DNA from: UBA5704 sp036264355
Lineage (GTDB): Bacteria; Acidobacteriota; Thermoanaerobaculia; Multivoradales; UBA5704
Assembly (NCBI GenBank): GCA_036264355.1
Contig: DATARD010000062.1
Location: 1-64,000 of the forward strand
Direction of reading: 5' to 3'
Length of the DNA: 64,000 nt
Position 1 is the first letter of the stretch, and every line of letters starts with the position of its first letter. This document shows, one piece after another, positions 53,999-63,085 of this stretch. Both the position numbers and the translations under genes were made by a program. The notes beneath the pieces were generated by a model. That model worked only from the letters and a program-made list of their open reading frames with translations, did no database searches and had not been told where the DNA came from.

Positions 53999-55175
53999 TC
54001 AGTGAACGCCAATCCAGTACTGCTCCCAGGTGCCGGCGGTCGCCCGATTGCACGTCACCGTGTTGTCGGTCTCGGGTGTCATGTAATAGCCATTGACCGA
54101 GCGGATGGAAACGATGTCGCTGTTAAGGATGCGGCCTCCACCAGGTTTTTCAATGGTGAATGTCTCCCACGACTGAATCCAGGTCCGGTTCACGTTCACG
54201 TAGCTGTCGGGGTTACCGCCGCCACCCTCCGCCGACGCCCAGTAGCCACCCGAGCCGAGGTGGATGATGTCGCCGTCGTTGATGTCGCCGCCGTTATCGT
54301 CGATCAGCACGAACGCCTCGCATTGACCGACGTTGCGCCGTGGGTCATCTCACCGTTGCCACAGGATCTGCCGTTCTGCGCCGAAAGGAACGTTCCATCG
54401 CCACGGCTCTGGAAAGAATAGAGCGAGTTGGGATCGACCTGCGTGATGAATGAGGCGACGGGAGAATCAGTGGCGTAGAAGTAATCGTACGGCGTGTAAT
54501 AAGCGCCTCCGCGTAATTGCCGGTGAATAGCTTCGTGACGATGTGCCAGTAGTAGAGCGTATTGCCGGTGATGGCATACGGCATCCGGACCTGGCAGAAA
54601 CCGTTCGCGTCGGCATTACAGGGGATGTTCTCAAACTGCAGGAGGTCGGTACCGTTGAGTCCGTGTCCCCAGATGTCATACGTGGCCGGGTAGGCGCTGC
54701 GCTCCGTGTCGGTCGCCGGCCGCCACTTCAACAGTAGCGTCAACGGCGCATGCTCCTCGCCGTTGACCGGCAGCGCTGCGGCCGCGCCCAACGGGCGCGG
54801 CTGGCCGGCGATGTTGCAAGTGGCGCCGCCGCTGCCGACGCTGCAGACGGCCGAATGGTTCGCTGTGTTATATGACGGCGAGGAATCGCTGCCCCACTGG
54901 TCGCGGTCGTTCGACATGAAGACGTAATAAGTCCCGGTGTATGGAACGACCAAGCTATACGTCGCGCCGCTCGTCTGCGAATAGCCACAGGCGGATCTCC
55001 CGCCGGGGTCCAAACAGATCTTGACATTGGTGAAGCTCGGTGCCTGCGCCAACCCGCTGAACGGATGCTCATAATAGACGGTGCCGCTGACGGGGAAGGC
55101 GTTTGCGGTCGCGGCCGCGATGAATAAAACGAAACCGACGAAGAGCGGGAGACGGAACTGTTTGAAGGTCAACAT
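53999..55175 (-). pseudogene. Secreted protein with C-terminal beta-trefoil domain, twice frameshifted
   Basis: It opens at 55175 with a signal peptide (PLFVGFVLFIAAATANAFPV). An Ig-like region follows (ATYSLVVPYTGTYYVFMSND) and then YDIWGHGLNGTDLLQFENIP. Near 54510 the sensible reading moves to another frame (YYTPYDYFYATDSPVASFIT). Near 54335 it moves again, to GQCEAFVLIDDNGGDINDGD. The last 100 residues (YWASAEGGGGNPDSYVNVNR, WETFTIEKPGGG) form a fascin/ricin-like beta-trefoil. Two one-base errors or true mutations split it. Without them it would be a protein of roughly 390 residues, probably carbohydrate-binding. Confidence 0.65.
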
Positions 55176-55991
55176 GCGAGCTCTCCTTTGTTGTGCATCG
55201 TGACGTTCACGGTATTGGCAGCCTCAACGAGTCGATTGTGCAGAGACGCCGGTTCGGGGAGCGGCTCCTTCATCCCTGTACGCAGCTCCTGGAGTGGACC
55301 ACAGGGATGGTTTGCTGGAGGGCTGTCGTAGCCCTCCATCTCTTGAGTGACGGAACCCAGCGAAGTATTTCACCCAGTCACGCGCTGGCCTGGAGCCCTA
55401 CGCGCTCCCGCTACCGAGCCCTTGACGATGGAGTCGTCCTGACCATTCGTGGGTGTCGTGCCAGGAAAAGATGCCTCGCGCCAGGCCAAGCCTGGAAGGG
55501 GGGAAGGAAAATGCAGTAGACAGAACCGGAAACCCTTCGTAGTGGACCCTGTAGGCCGAGGCCTACCCGGCAAGGGCTAGCCACCCACCGGAAGCGAGTC
55601 TTGCGTGGCGTTGGGGTAACCTCTCGCTCCGAAGCGTAGACAGCGACGTCGTGGCACCAGCGGAAGGCGCCCCGGGCCCCGGGAGGTCTGGGCAGCCTCT
55701 TCGTCGCTGATCACAATGGCCTGGTAACCGGCGTGCCCAGATCTTGTCGGTCCAGCCGGTCAACCGGGACCTCTCGCCGCAAGATTTCGAGCGTCTCTCC
55801 CGGGTGTCACCTCTCCACGGATAGCTTTGCACGGCCGCCCACTTCGTTGTAACCTTGGAGCAGGCGCCAGCGCGAGGTCCGGCTACGCCGCCGGTTAGCA
55901 GCGAAGGCGTTAGGCCGCGCAACTTGCAACGTCCCAGGTATCAACGATGCTCAAAACCGCGCGGATTTGCCGCGTGAGGAAGCGGAATAGT
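55176..55991. other. Decayed intergenic region
   Basis: No intact gene in 815 bases. On the minus strand around 55700-55790, broken reading gives KIWARR then QAIVISDEEAAQ, a C-terminal piece of a Y1/REP-associated transposase that would complement the N-terminal piece at 53.3 kb. Near 55880-55912 the plus strand reads CCGGCTACGCCGCCGG ... GGCGTTAGGC, like the right half of an integron attC site; a convincing left half is missing. Confidence 0.45.
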
Positions 55992-56522
55992 ATGGCCAAG
56001 CTCGTGTTCGGATTGAATCAGTCCCTGGACGGCTACGTCGACCATGTCGCGTTTGCGCCAAGCCCTGCGCTCTTCCGCCACTTCATTGAGGAGGTTCAGG
56101 GGCAGGCAGGCAGTGTCTACGGTCGCCAGATGTATGAGGTCATGCGGTATTGGGACGACGATCATCCTGAATGGGATGCAGAGGAACATGCCTTCGCGGC
56201 GGCGTGGCGGACCCTGCCGAAATGGGTCGTCTCGCGCTCGTTGAAGTCGGTCGGCCCCAACGCCAGGCTTGTCGGGAATGATCTTGAGGGCGCGATCCGC
56301 GAGTTGAAGGCCGAGCGCGACGGGGAGATCGAAGTTGCTGGCCCGCAGTTGGCGCACAGCCTCACCGAGCTTGGCTTGATCGATGAGTATCGAATCTACC
56401 TGCATCCCGTTGTGCTCGGTCACGGCAAGCCATTTTTTGCCGGACCCCGGCCGCCCCTCCGCCTCATGGCGCATGACCGGATTAGCGGGGATGTGATCAG
56501 GTTGACCTACGTTCCTGCTTGA
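55992..56522 (+). CDS. RibD C-terminal / dihydrofolate reductase-like protein
   Basis: A 176-residue protein with the DHFR/RibD_C fold pattern: KLVFGLNQSLDGYVDHVAFA, YGRQMYEVMRYW, WVVSRSLKSVG, AGPQLAHSLTELGLIDEYRI, HPVVLGHGKPFF. These proteins bind NADPH; true folate activity is usually unproven in this subfamily. GAGGAAG upstream supports the ATG at 55992. It lies 80 bases after the attC-like half site and 86 bases before the glyoxalase gene, like small accessory cassettes. Confidence 0.88.
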   Translation: MAKLVFGLNQSLDGYVDHVAFAPSPALFRHFIEEVQGQAGSVYGRQMYEVMRYWDDDHPEWDAEEHAFAAAWRTLPKWVVSRSLKSVGPNARLVGNDLEGAIRELKAERDGEIEVAGPQLAHSLTELGLIDEYRIYLHPVVLGHGKPFFAGPRPPLRLMAHDRISGDVIRLTYVPA

Positions 56523-56608
56523 TGTCGCGACCGCCCACTTTCATTCCGTTCTACGCCATGTGAATGGCAGATGCCGGACGTTTCCGGTCAAAGATGAGAA
56601 GAAACAAT

Positions 56609-57061
56609 ATGGCTCTTAAGCGGATGGATAACGTCGGCATCGTGGTGGAATCCCTCGAGGAAGTCATCTCTTTTTTCGCCGAGCTTGGCATGAAGCTCGA
56701 AGGGCGAGCCATGGTCGAAGGAGAATGGGCCGGGCGCGTCACCGGACTGGGCTCCCAGCGCGTCGAGATCGCCATGATGGTGACCCCCGACGGCCACAGC
56801 CGACTCGAGCTCTCGCGATTTCTCACCCCGCCTACAGTCGCCGATCACCGGAACGCCCCGGTGAACGCTCTCGGCTACCTACGGGTCATGTTCACAGTGG
56901 TGGACATTGACGAGGTGCTCGCCCGGCTCGCCAAACACGGCGCGGAGCTCGTCGGCGAAGTGGTCCAGTACGGAGACACGTATCGGCTCTGCTACATCCG
57001 GGGCCCCGAAGGAATTCTCCTCGGGCTCGCCCCAGAGCTCGGGCAGCAGACTTCCCGATGA
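56609..57061 (+). CDS. Glyoxalase/bleomycin-resistance-fold (VOC) protein
   Basis: A 150-residue VOC-superfamily protein with two beta-alpha-beta-beta-beta units: KRMDNVGIVVESLEEVISFF, RVEIAMMVTPDGHSRLELSR, then YLRVMFTVVDIDEVLARLAK and YIRGPEGILLGLAPELG. Metal-ligand positions (His/Glu) are only partly evident. ATG 56609 starts the fold; an upstream in-frame ATG at 56564 would add unrelated residues. The last codons (from 57022) are duplicated at 53521. Confidence 0.85.
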   Translation: MALKRMDNVGIVVESLEEVISFFAELGMKLEGRAMVEGEWAGRVTGLGSQRVEIAMMVTPDGHSRLELSRFLTPPTVADHRNAPVNALGYLRVMFTVVDIDEVLARLAKHGAELVGEVVQYGDTYRLCYIRGPEGILLGLAPELGQQTSR

Positions 57062-57081
57062 GCACGAGCAAGACCTGGTCC

Positions 57082-57145
57082 TGATTCCGCTGAGCCGGGA
57101 AGCCTCGGCGACCAAGTCGTCGTCGAGCACGATGCTGGTTCTCAT
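57082..57145 (-). pseudogene. VapB-type antitoxin, N-terminal stub
   Basis: MRTSIVLDDDLVAEASRLSG is the ribbon-helix start of VapB-like antitoxins. After 21 residues the frame runs into sequence shared with the glyoxalase tail, and the rest of the antitoxin and any VapC partner are missing. Its ATG overlaps the stop of the upstream minus-strand gene. Confidence 0.6.
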
Positions 57146-57540
57146 GAGATCTCCATACACATTCTCGTACACGGGGTAGCACGCTTCGACAAATACCGCC
57201 GCTGCAGCTCTTCAACCGTCATCGGTCCCAGCCGCACCAGCATGGCCGTCAGCTCGCCGGTGGAGTCGCGGGTGGCGGTGATCCAGGCGGTGTCGCCGGC
57301 GCGCAGGTCGGCGAGCTTCTTCGCCTGGCCGTGCTCGTCGCGGATCTGGGTGGCGGCGGTGACGCGCACAGTTACCGTGACGTCGGTCGGACGCTTGAGG
57401 ATGAGCCGGCTGTGCGCGGCGTCGATCGAGGAGACGATGAAGAACTCGTCGTTGCGGTCGTTGCGCGCCGGCGCGGCGGCGGCCAAGAGGGTGATCAGTA
57501 GACCCCAGGCAAATATCTTCATCGTCTTCATTGTCTTCAT
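57142..57540 (-). CDS. Secreted small protein of unknown function
   Basis: A 132-residue protein with a signal peptide (FAWGLLITLLAAAAPA) after a repeated MKTMKTMK start. The mature part is beta-rich (DEFFIVSSIDAAHSRLILKR, PTDVTVTVRVTAATQIRDEH, DLRAGDTAWITATRDSTGEL), like the small OB-fold/DUF5666-type domain. GAGGGG lies 5 bases before the ATG at 57540. The tail after RRYL may be altered by the rearrangement at 57.1 kb. The MacA-like gene lies 15 bases upstream on the same strand, so cotranscription is likely. Confidence 0.7.
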   Translation of the reverse strand: MKTMKTMKIFAWGLLITLLAAAAPARNDRNDEFFIVSSIDAAHSRLILKRPTDVTVTVRVTAATQIRDEHGQAKKLADLRAGDTAWITATRDSTGELTAMLVRLGPMTVEELQRRYLSKRATPCTRMCMEIS

Positions 57541-57554
57541 CGTTGCCCCTCGCT

Positions 57555-58937
57555 TTACCGGCGCTGCCCGGGCCTCGGCTGGCCGGGCGTGGTTTTCGCC
57601 GCCGGAGACGGCGAGCCCGCGGTGATCGTCCCGGTGATCAGGTGATCTCCCTCTCGGATCTTCCCTTCGACCTGCTCTGTCTTGGCGTAGTCGGAGATGC
57701 CCGCCTTGACCGCCACCGGCTCCGGGGCGTCGCCGCCGGGGCCGAGCCTCCACACCATCTGCCAGCCGCCGGCATGGGTGGTGTGGGCGGCGTCCGGAAT
57801 GGCGGCTTTCTGATACAGCCGTTGCAGCTCCGCGGGTGGCAGATCGGGTGTCCAGGTGAGAGCCGCATTGGGGATCTGGAGCGCGTCGTCGGCGTGGCCG
57901 GTGGGGATCGTCACGTAGGCCGTTTCGCCGGGGAGCAGCCGGCCGTCGGGGTTGTCGAAGTCGATGATCGTGTCGTAGGTCACGACGTTCTGGACGATGT
58001 AGGCGTTCAGCCGGATGGCGCTCACCCGGCCGTGGAACTGCTCGTTGGGAAAGGCGTCGACCTGGAAGGTGGCGTCGCCGCCGGGCTTGATGAAGCCGGT
58101 GTCCGACTCGTCGGTCTTGGCGTAGACCTGCATGCGCTGGAGATCCTGCGCGATGGTGAACAGGTTGGGCGCCTGGAGCGAGGCGGCGACCGACTGGCCG
58201 ACGCTGATGGCGCGCGCGACGACGACGCCGTCGGTGGGGGAGAGGATCGTCGTGTAGCGCAGGTTCGCCTCGGCCTGCGCCAGCGCGCCCTTCATGGCGG
58301 CTACCTGGGCGCGCGCCTGCTCGACCTGCGCCTGCCCCTCCTTGTACTGCGCCCGCGTCTGGTTGACCTGCGATTTGGCGGCGCGGAGGGCGGCCTCGGC
58401 CTGCGCCAGCGTCGACTGGCTGAGGTCGCGCTGATCGAGCGGGATGAGCCCCTGGCTGGAGAGGCTGCCGAGGCGGCGGGCGTTGACCCGGGCATAGGCG
58501 AGGTCGGCCTCCAGCTTGGCGGCGTTCGCTTCGCTGGTCTCGGTCGCCGCCTGGAGCGAGCCGAGGCTCGCCTGGGTGTTGCGCAGGCTGGCCTCCGCGC
58601 TCGCCAGGTTGCCGCGCGCCGTGTCCACCTGCGCCTTGTAGACCGCGGGATCGATCTGCGCCAACACCTGCCCGGCCTGCACGTGGGTGTTGAAGTCGGC
58701 GAAGAGGAGCTTCACCGTCCCCGACACGTAGGAGCCCACCGGCACCGTGGTCAGCGGATTGATCGTTCCGGTCGCTTCGACGGCGGCGGTGATGGGGCCG
58801 CGCTTCACCGGCTCGGTGAGGTAGCGCACCGGCTCGGCGCGGCTCTTGATCCAGAGACCGACGAGGAGGAGCACGGCCACGGCTCCGGCGAGGATGGACC
58901 AGAGTTTCTTCCTGGAGCTGGGTGTCATGGGCGACAT
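57555..58937 (-). CDS. MacA/HlyD-type periplasmic adaptor
   Basis: A 460-residue protein. An N-terminal membrane anchor (KLWSILAGAVAVLLLVGLWI) is followed by the first lipoyl half (ATGTINPLTTVPVGSYVSGT). A long coiled-coil hairpin runs at about 95-215 (repeated heptads with SQSTLAQAEAALRAAKSQVN). The second lipoyl half contains DGVVVARAISVGQSVAASLQ and a beta-barrel follows. It should link an inner-membrane permease to an outer-membrane channel. Three ATGs lie at 58946, 58937 and 58928; I use 58937 because TATGAT ends 9 bases upstream and no ribosome site is visible. It is divergent from the permease at 58976. Confidence 0.88.
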   Translation of the reverse strand: MSPMTPSSRKKLWSILAGAVAVLLLVGLWIKSRAEPVRYLTEPVKRGPITAAVEATGTINPLTTVPVGSYVSGTVKLLFADFNTHVQAGQVLAQIDPAVYKAQVDTARGNLASAEASLRNTQASLGSLQAATETSEANAAKLEADLAYARVNARRLGSLSSQGLIPLDQRDLSQSTLAQAEAALRAAKSQVNQTRAQYKEGQAQVEQARAQVAAMKGALAQAEANLRYTTILSPTDGVVVARAISVGQSVAASLQAPNLFTIAQDLQRMQVYAKTDESDTGFIKPGGDATFQVDAFPNEQFHGRVSAIRLNAYIVQNVVTYDTIIDFDNPDGRLLPGETAYVTIPTGHADDALQIPNAALTWTPDLPPAELQRLYQKAAIPDAAHTTHAGGWQMVWRLGPGGDAPEPVAVKAGISDYAKTEQVEGKIREGDHLITGTITAGSPSPAAKTTPGQPRPGQRR

Positions 58938-58975
58938 CGGCGGCATATCATAGCGGACGAGGCAGGAGATCGATC

Positions 58976-60193
<1,218 letters not shown>

Positions 60194-60204
60194 AATCAGC
60201 GGCT

Positions 60205-62301
60205 ATGCGAAGCCGCCCGCTCGTCCTGTCCGTCCTGTGTGCCGTCTGTCTCGTTGTTGGTCTCGCCGCATCTCTCGCCGCTCAGGTCAACGAGACCCCC
60301 GCGCCGCCGCCGCTCCTCCCCGAGCCGGTGGTGCGCGCCCTCGCCGCGGAGGTCTCGGGAACCTCCGCGCGCCGCACCGTGCAGGAGCTCACGCTCTATC
60401 ACCGCATGCGCGGCTCGCGCGGCTTCCGCGCCGCGGCCGAGAGGGTGCGCGACAAGCTCAAGGAGGCCGGGCTCTCCGGCGTCGAGCTCATCGAGCTGCC
60501 GGCCGACGGCATGGTCTTCTATGGCACCCAGCGCTCGCGGCCGGCCTGGGACGCCGACTTCGCCGAGCTCTGGGAGCAGGAAAAAGCAGACGGAGGATGG
60601 AAGGACACCGTGCGCGTCGCCTCCTGGGAGGCGCGGCCGGTCACTCTGGCGCAGGACAGCGCGAGCGGCGAGGTGGCGGCCGAGCTGGTGGACGCCGGTG
60701 CGGGCATCGCCGAGTCCGACTACGCGGGCAAGGACGTGAAGGGGAAGCTCGTGCTCGTCTCGGGCCAGCCCGGCGCAGCCTACGCCCTGGCCGTCGAGAC
60801 GCACGGCGCCCTCGGGCTCGTCTCCGCCGCCCAGAACCAGGTCACCGCCTGGTGGAAGGAAGACGAAACGCTGGTCCGCTGGGGGCACCTGGCCACCTTC
60901 CCGCCGCCCAAGACCTTCGCCTTCATGGTCTCCCTGAAGCAGGCGCGGGCCTGGCAGGAGAAGCTGTCGCATGGTGACGCGGTCCATCTGCGGGCGAGCG
61001 TGAAAGCCGGCCAGCATCCAGGGAGCTACGACATCGCGACCGGCGTGATCCCCGGCGCGGACCCCGCCCGCCGGGACGAGGAGATCGTCCTCTCCTGCCA
61101 TCTCGATCACCTGCGCCCGGGCGCCAACGACAACGCGAGCGGCTGCTCGACGATCCTCGAAGTGGCGCGCACCCTCGCCAAGCTGATCCGGGAAGAGAAG
61201 ATCGCACCGCCGCCGCGCACCATCCGCTTCGTCTTCCCGCCCGAGATCGAAGGAACCATCGTGCTGCTCAACGCGCGGCCGGAGATCGCGCGGCGCGCCA
61301 AGGCGGTGATCCACATGGACATGGTGGGCGGCGACGCCGAGATCACCAAGGCGGTCTTCCACGTCACCCGCTCGCCGAAGAGCCTGCCGACCTTCGTCAA
61401 CGACGTGGGCGAAGCCTTCGGCCGTTTCGTCAACGACCAGTCCTTCACCTTCGCCGCGACCGGCGCCGCACCCTATCCGCTGGTCGATCCGGAGGGGAGC
61501 AAACGGGCGCTGCAGGCCGAGATCGTCGACTACACCGAGGGGAGCGATCACCAGGTGTGGACCGAGGGCTCCTGGCGCGTGCCCGCCATCTACCTGAACG
61601 ACTGGCCGGACCGCTACATCCACACCAACGCCGACGAGGTGTCGCACATCGACGCCACCAAGCTCCTGCGCGCCGCCTTCATCGGCGCGGCGAGCGCCTA
61701 CTACCTGGCCGGCCTTGACGCCGCGCGAGTCCCGGGCCTCTGGGAAATCATCCGCCGCCACAGCCTGGAGCGCACCGCCGAAGCCCTCGCCCGCCGCGGG
61801 CGTCTGCGCGTTGCCGGACAGGCAGCGGCCGGCGACGACCTGCTGCGCTTCCACTTCACCTGCGAAGAAAAAGTCGTGGAGTCGCTCACCGCTTTCGCAA
61901 CCGTCTCACCGGACATCCACCAGTCCGCGGCGGCATTCCTCGACGGACTGCGCAAGCTGGTGGGGGAGAAGAGCCCGGCGCCAGCGCCGCCGCAGGGAGA
62001 CGAAGCGGTCGTCTACCATCGCGCCGCCGCGCCCAAAGGGCCGATGAGCGGTTTCGGCTACAGCTACCTCGCCGACAAGCTGGCCGAAAAGAAGCTTGCG
62101 ACCCCGGCACTGCTCGCCACTCAGGGCTTGTGGGGAGGCGGCGAAGAATACGGCTATGAGACCCTCAACCTGGTCGACGGCCGGCGCACCGTGCGCCAGA
62201 TCCACGACGACGTCGCCGCCATTTACGGACCGGTGCCGGTCGGCGCCGTCATCGAGTATCTCGGGGCTTTGGAGAAGATTGGATTGTTGACGCGGAAGTG
62301 A
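60205..62301 (+). CDS. Secreted M28-family zinc peptidase with PA-like domain
   Basis: A 698-residue protein with signal peptide (LVLSVLCAVCLVVGLAASLA). A protease-associated-like region spans about 150-250. Zinc-ligand motifs are EIVLSCHLDHLRPGANDNAS, FPPEIEGT, VIHMDMVGG and, late, DRYIHTNADEVSHID. These fit an M28 aminopeptidase/carboxypeptidase fold. The C-terminal 150 residues form an additional helical domain (NLVDGRRTVRQIHDDVAAIY), resembling those of large M28 peptidases. ATG 60205 starts the signal peptide, 11 bases after the permease stop. Two segments (61472-61503, 61626-61691) reappear in the 53.6-kb mosaic. Confidence 0.88.
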   Translation: MRSRPLVLSVLCAVCLVVGLAASLAAQVNETPAPPPLLPEPVVRALAAEVSGTSARRTVQELTLYHRMRGSRGFRAAAERVRDKLKEAGLSGVELIELPADGMVFYGTQRSRPAWDADFAELWEQEKADGGWKDTVRVASWEARPVTLAQDSASGEVAAELVDAGAGIAESDYAGKDVKGKLVLVSGQPGAAYALAVETHGALGLVSAAQNQVTAWWKEDETLVRWGHLATFPPPKTFAFMVSLKQARAWQEKLSHGDAVHLRASVKAGQHPGSYDIATGVIPGADPARRDEEIVLSCHLDHLRPGANDNASGCSTILEVARTLAKLIREEKIAPPPRTIRFVFPPEIEGTIVLLNARPEIARRAKAVIHMDMVGGDAEITKAVFHVTRSPKSLPTFVNDVGEAFGRFVNDQSFTFAATGAAPYPLVDPEGSKRALQAEIVDYTEGSDHQVWTEGSWRVPAIYLNDWPDRYIHTNADEVSHIDATKLLRAAFIGAASAYYLAGLDAARVPGLWEIIRRHSLERTAEALARRGRLRVAGQAAAGDDLLRFHFTCEEKVVESLTAFATVSPDIHQSAAAFLDGLRKLVGEKSPAPAPPQGDEAVVYHRAAAPKGPMSGFGYSYLADKLAEKKLATPALLATQGLWGGGEEYGYETLNLVDGRRTVRQIHDDVAAIYGPVPVGAVIEYLGALEKIGLLTRK

Positions 62302-62363
62302 GGCGGCGATCCTGCCTCGAACGCTGTAATCGAACGCTGTAAGATGACTGGTGGAGGGGGATA

Positions 62364-62489
62364 ATGAACGTGAAGAGGGCCCCGGAATGGCTTTCCGGTC
62401 TAAACAGGATTGAGGCCCAGGATGAGAAGATCGTGATCACCCAGGATGGTAAGCGGCAGCCGGCCGGCGCCGGTCAGAAGCCAGATTGA
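62364..62489 (+). CDS. Possible small protein (41 aa)
   Basis: GGAGGGGG lies 3-4 bases before the ATG, and the frame gives MNVKRAPEWLSGLNRIEAQD followed by EKIVITQDGKRQP... to a TGA at 62487. The peptide is hydrophilic, without a signal or known motif. The strong ribosome site is the main support. It may be the start of a truncated longer gene. The rest of 62302-62592 holds no other feature. Confidence 0.4.
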   Translation: MNVKRAPEWLSGLNRIEAQDEKIVITQDGKRQPAGAGQKPD

Positions 62490-62592
62490 GGCGCGCGAGG
62501 GTGGTGGTGGTGCCGTCGAGCGATCCGGTGTGGACCCGCCACCCATCGACTGGCTCCGCCTACCCATTGGGGCAGGGAAAGATCCTGTCCGC

Positions 62593-63085
62593 TCAAGACG
62601 CGGGGCGCAAGGGGATCTCGGCGGCCAGCTTCAGAAACTCGCGGACGTCCGCCCGGGCGACGTTCGCCACGCTCTTGATCTCCTTCTCCTGCCAGAGGTG
62701 CGCCGGATAGTCCAGGCGCAGGGAGGATGTCCTTGTCCCGTTCCTCCTTGCGGATCGCGTTGATCACCAGCCGGCCGCCGGGCTCCAGGTGGCGCAACGC
62801 TTCGAGGATCGGCTGCCAAGCCGGCCCGCACGCCGAACAGATCCACGGAACGCCGACGCGGTCGCCCGGATGGAGACCCTCGGCCCCGGCGCCGAGCGCG
62901 TCGACCGTTCCGACGACCTGATGGCCGAGCACGACGGGAAGATGCTGCGGCGGCGTCCGCCCTTCGATCTCGTCCAGGTCGGTATGGCAGACGCCGCAGA
63001 CGGCGACGCGGAGGCGGACCTCGCCGGCGCCGGGCTCGGGGAGCGGAAGCTCCGCAAGCTCCAGGGGGGATGGATTGTCGTCGGC
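62593..63085 (-). pseudogene. Zinc alcohol dehydrogenase remnant, internally deleted
   Basis: The minus strand reads LELAELPLPEPGAGEVRLRV, CGVCHTDLDEIEGRTPPQHL and VVLGHQVVGTVDALG, the N-terminal catalytic domain with the first zinc Cys and His-Glu region. It then jumps from VPWICSACG directly to EALRHLEPGGRLVINAIRKE, losing about 170 residues that hold the structural zinc site and most of the Rossmann fold. A one-base shift near 62725 follows, after which LRLDYPAHLWQEKEIKSVAN and VARADVREFLKLAAEIPLRP read in a new frame to a stop at 62593. The C-terminus is also missing. Confidence 0.8.
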
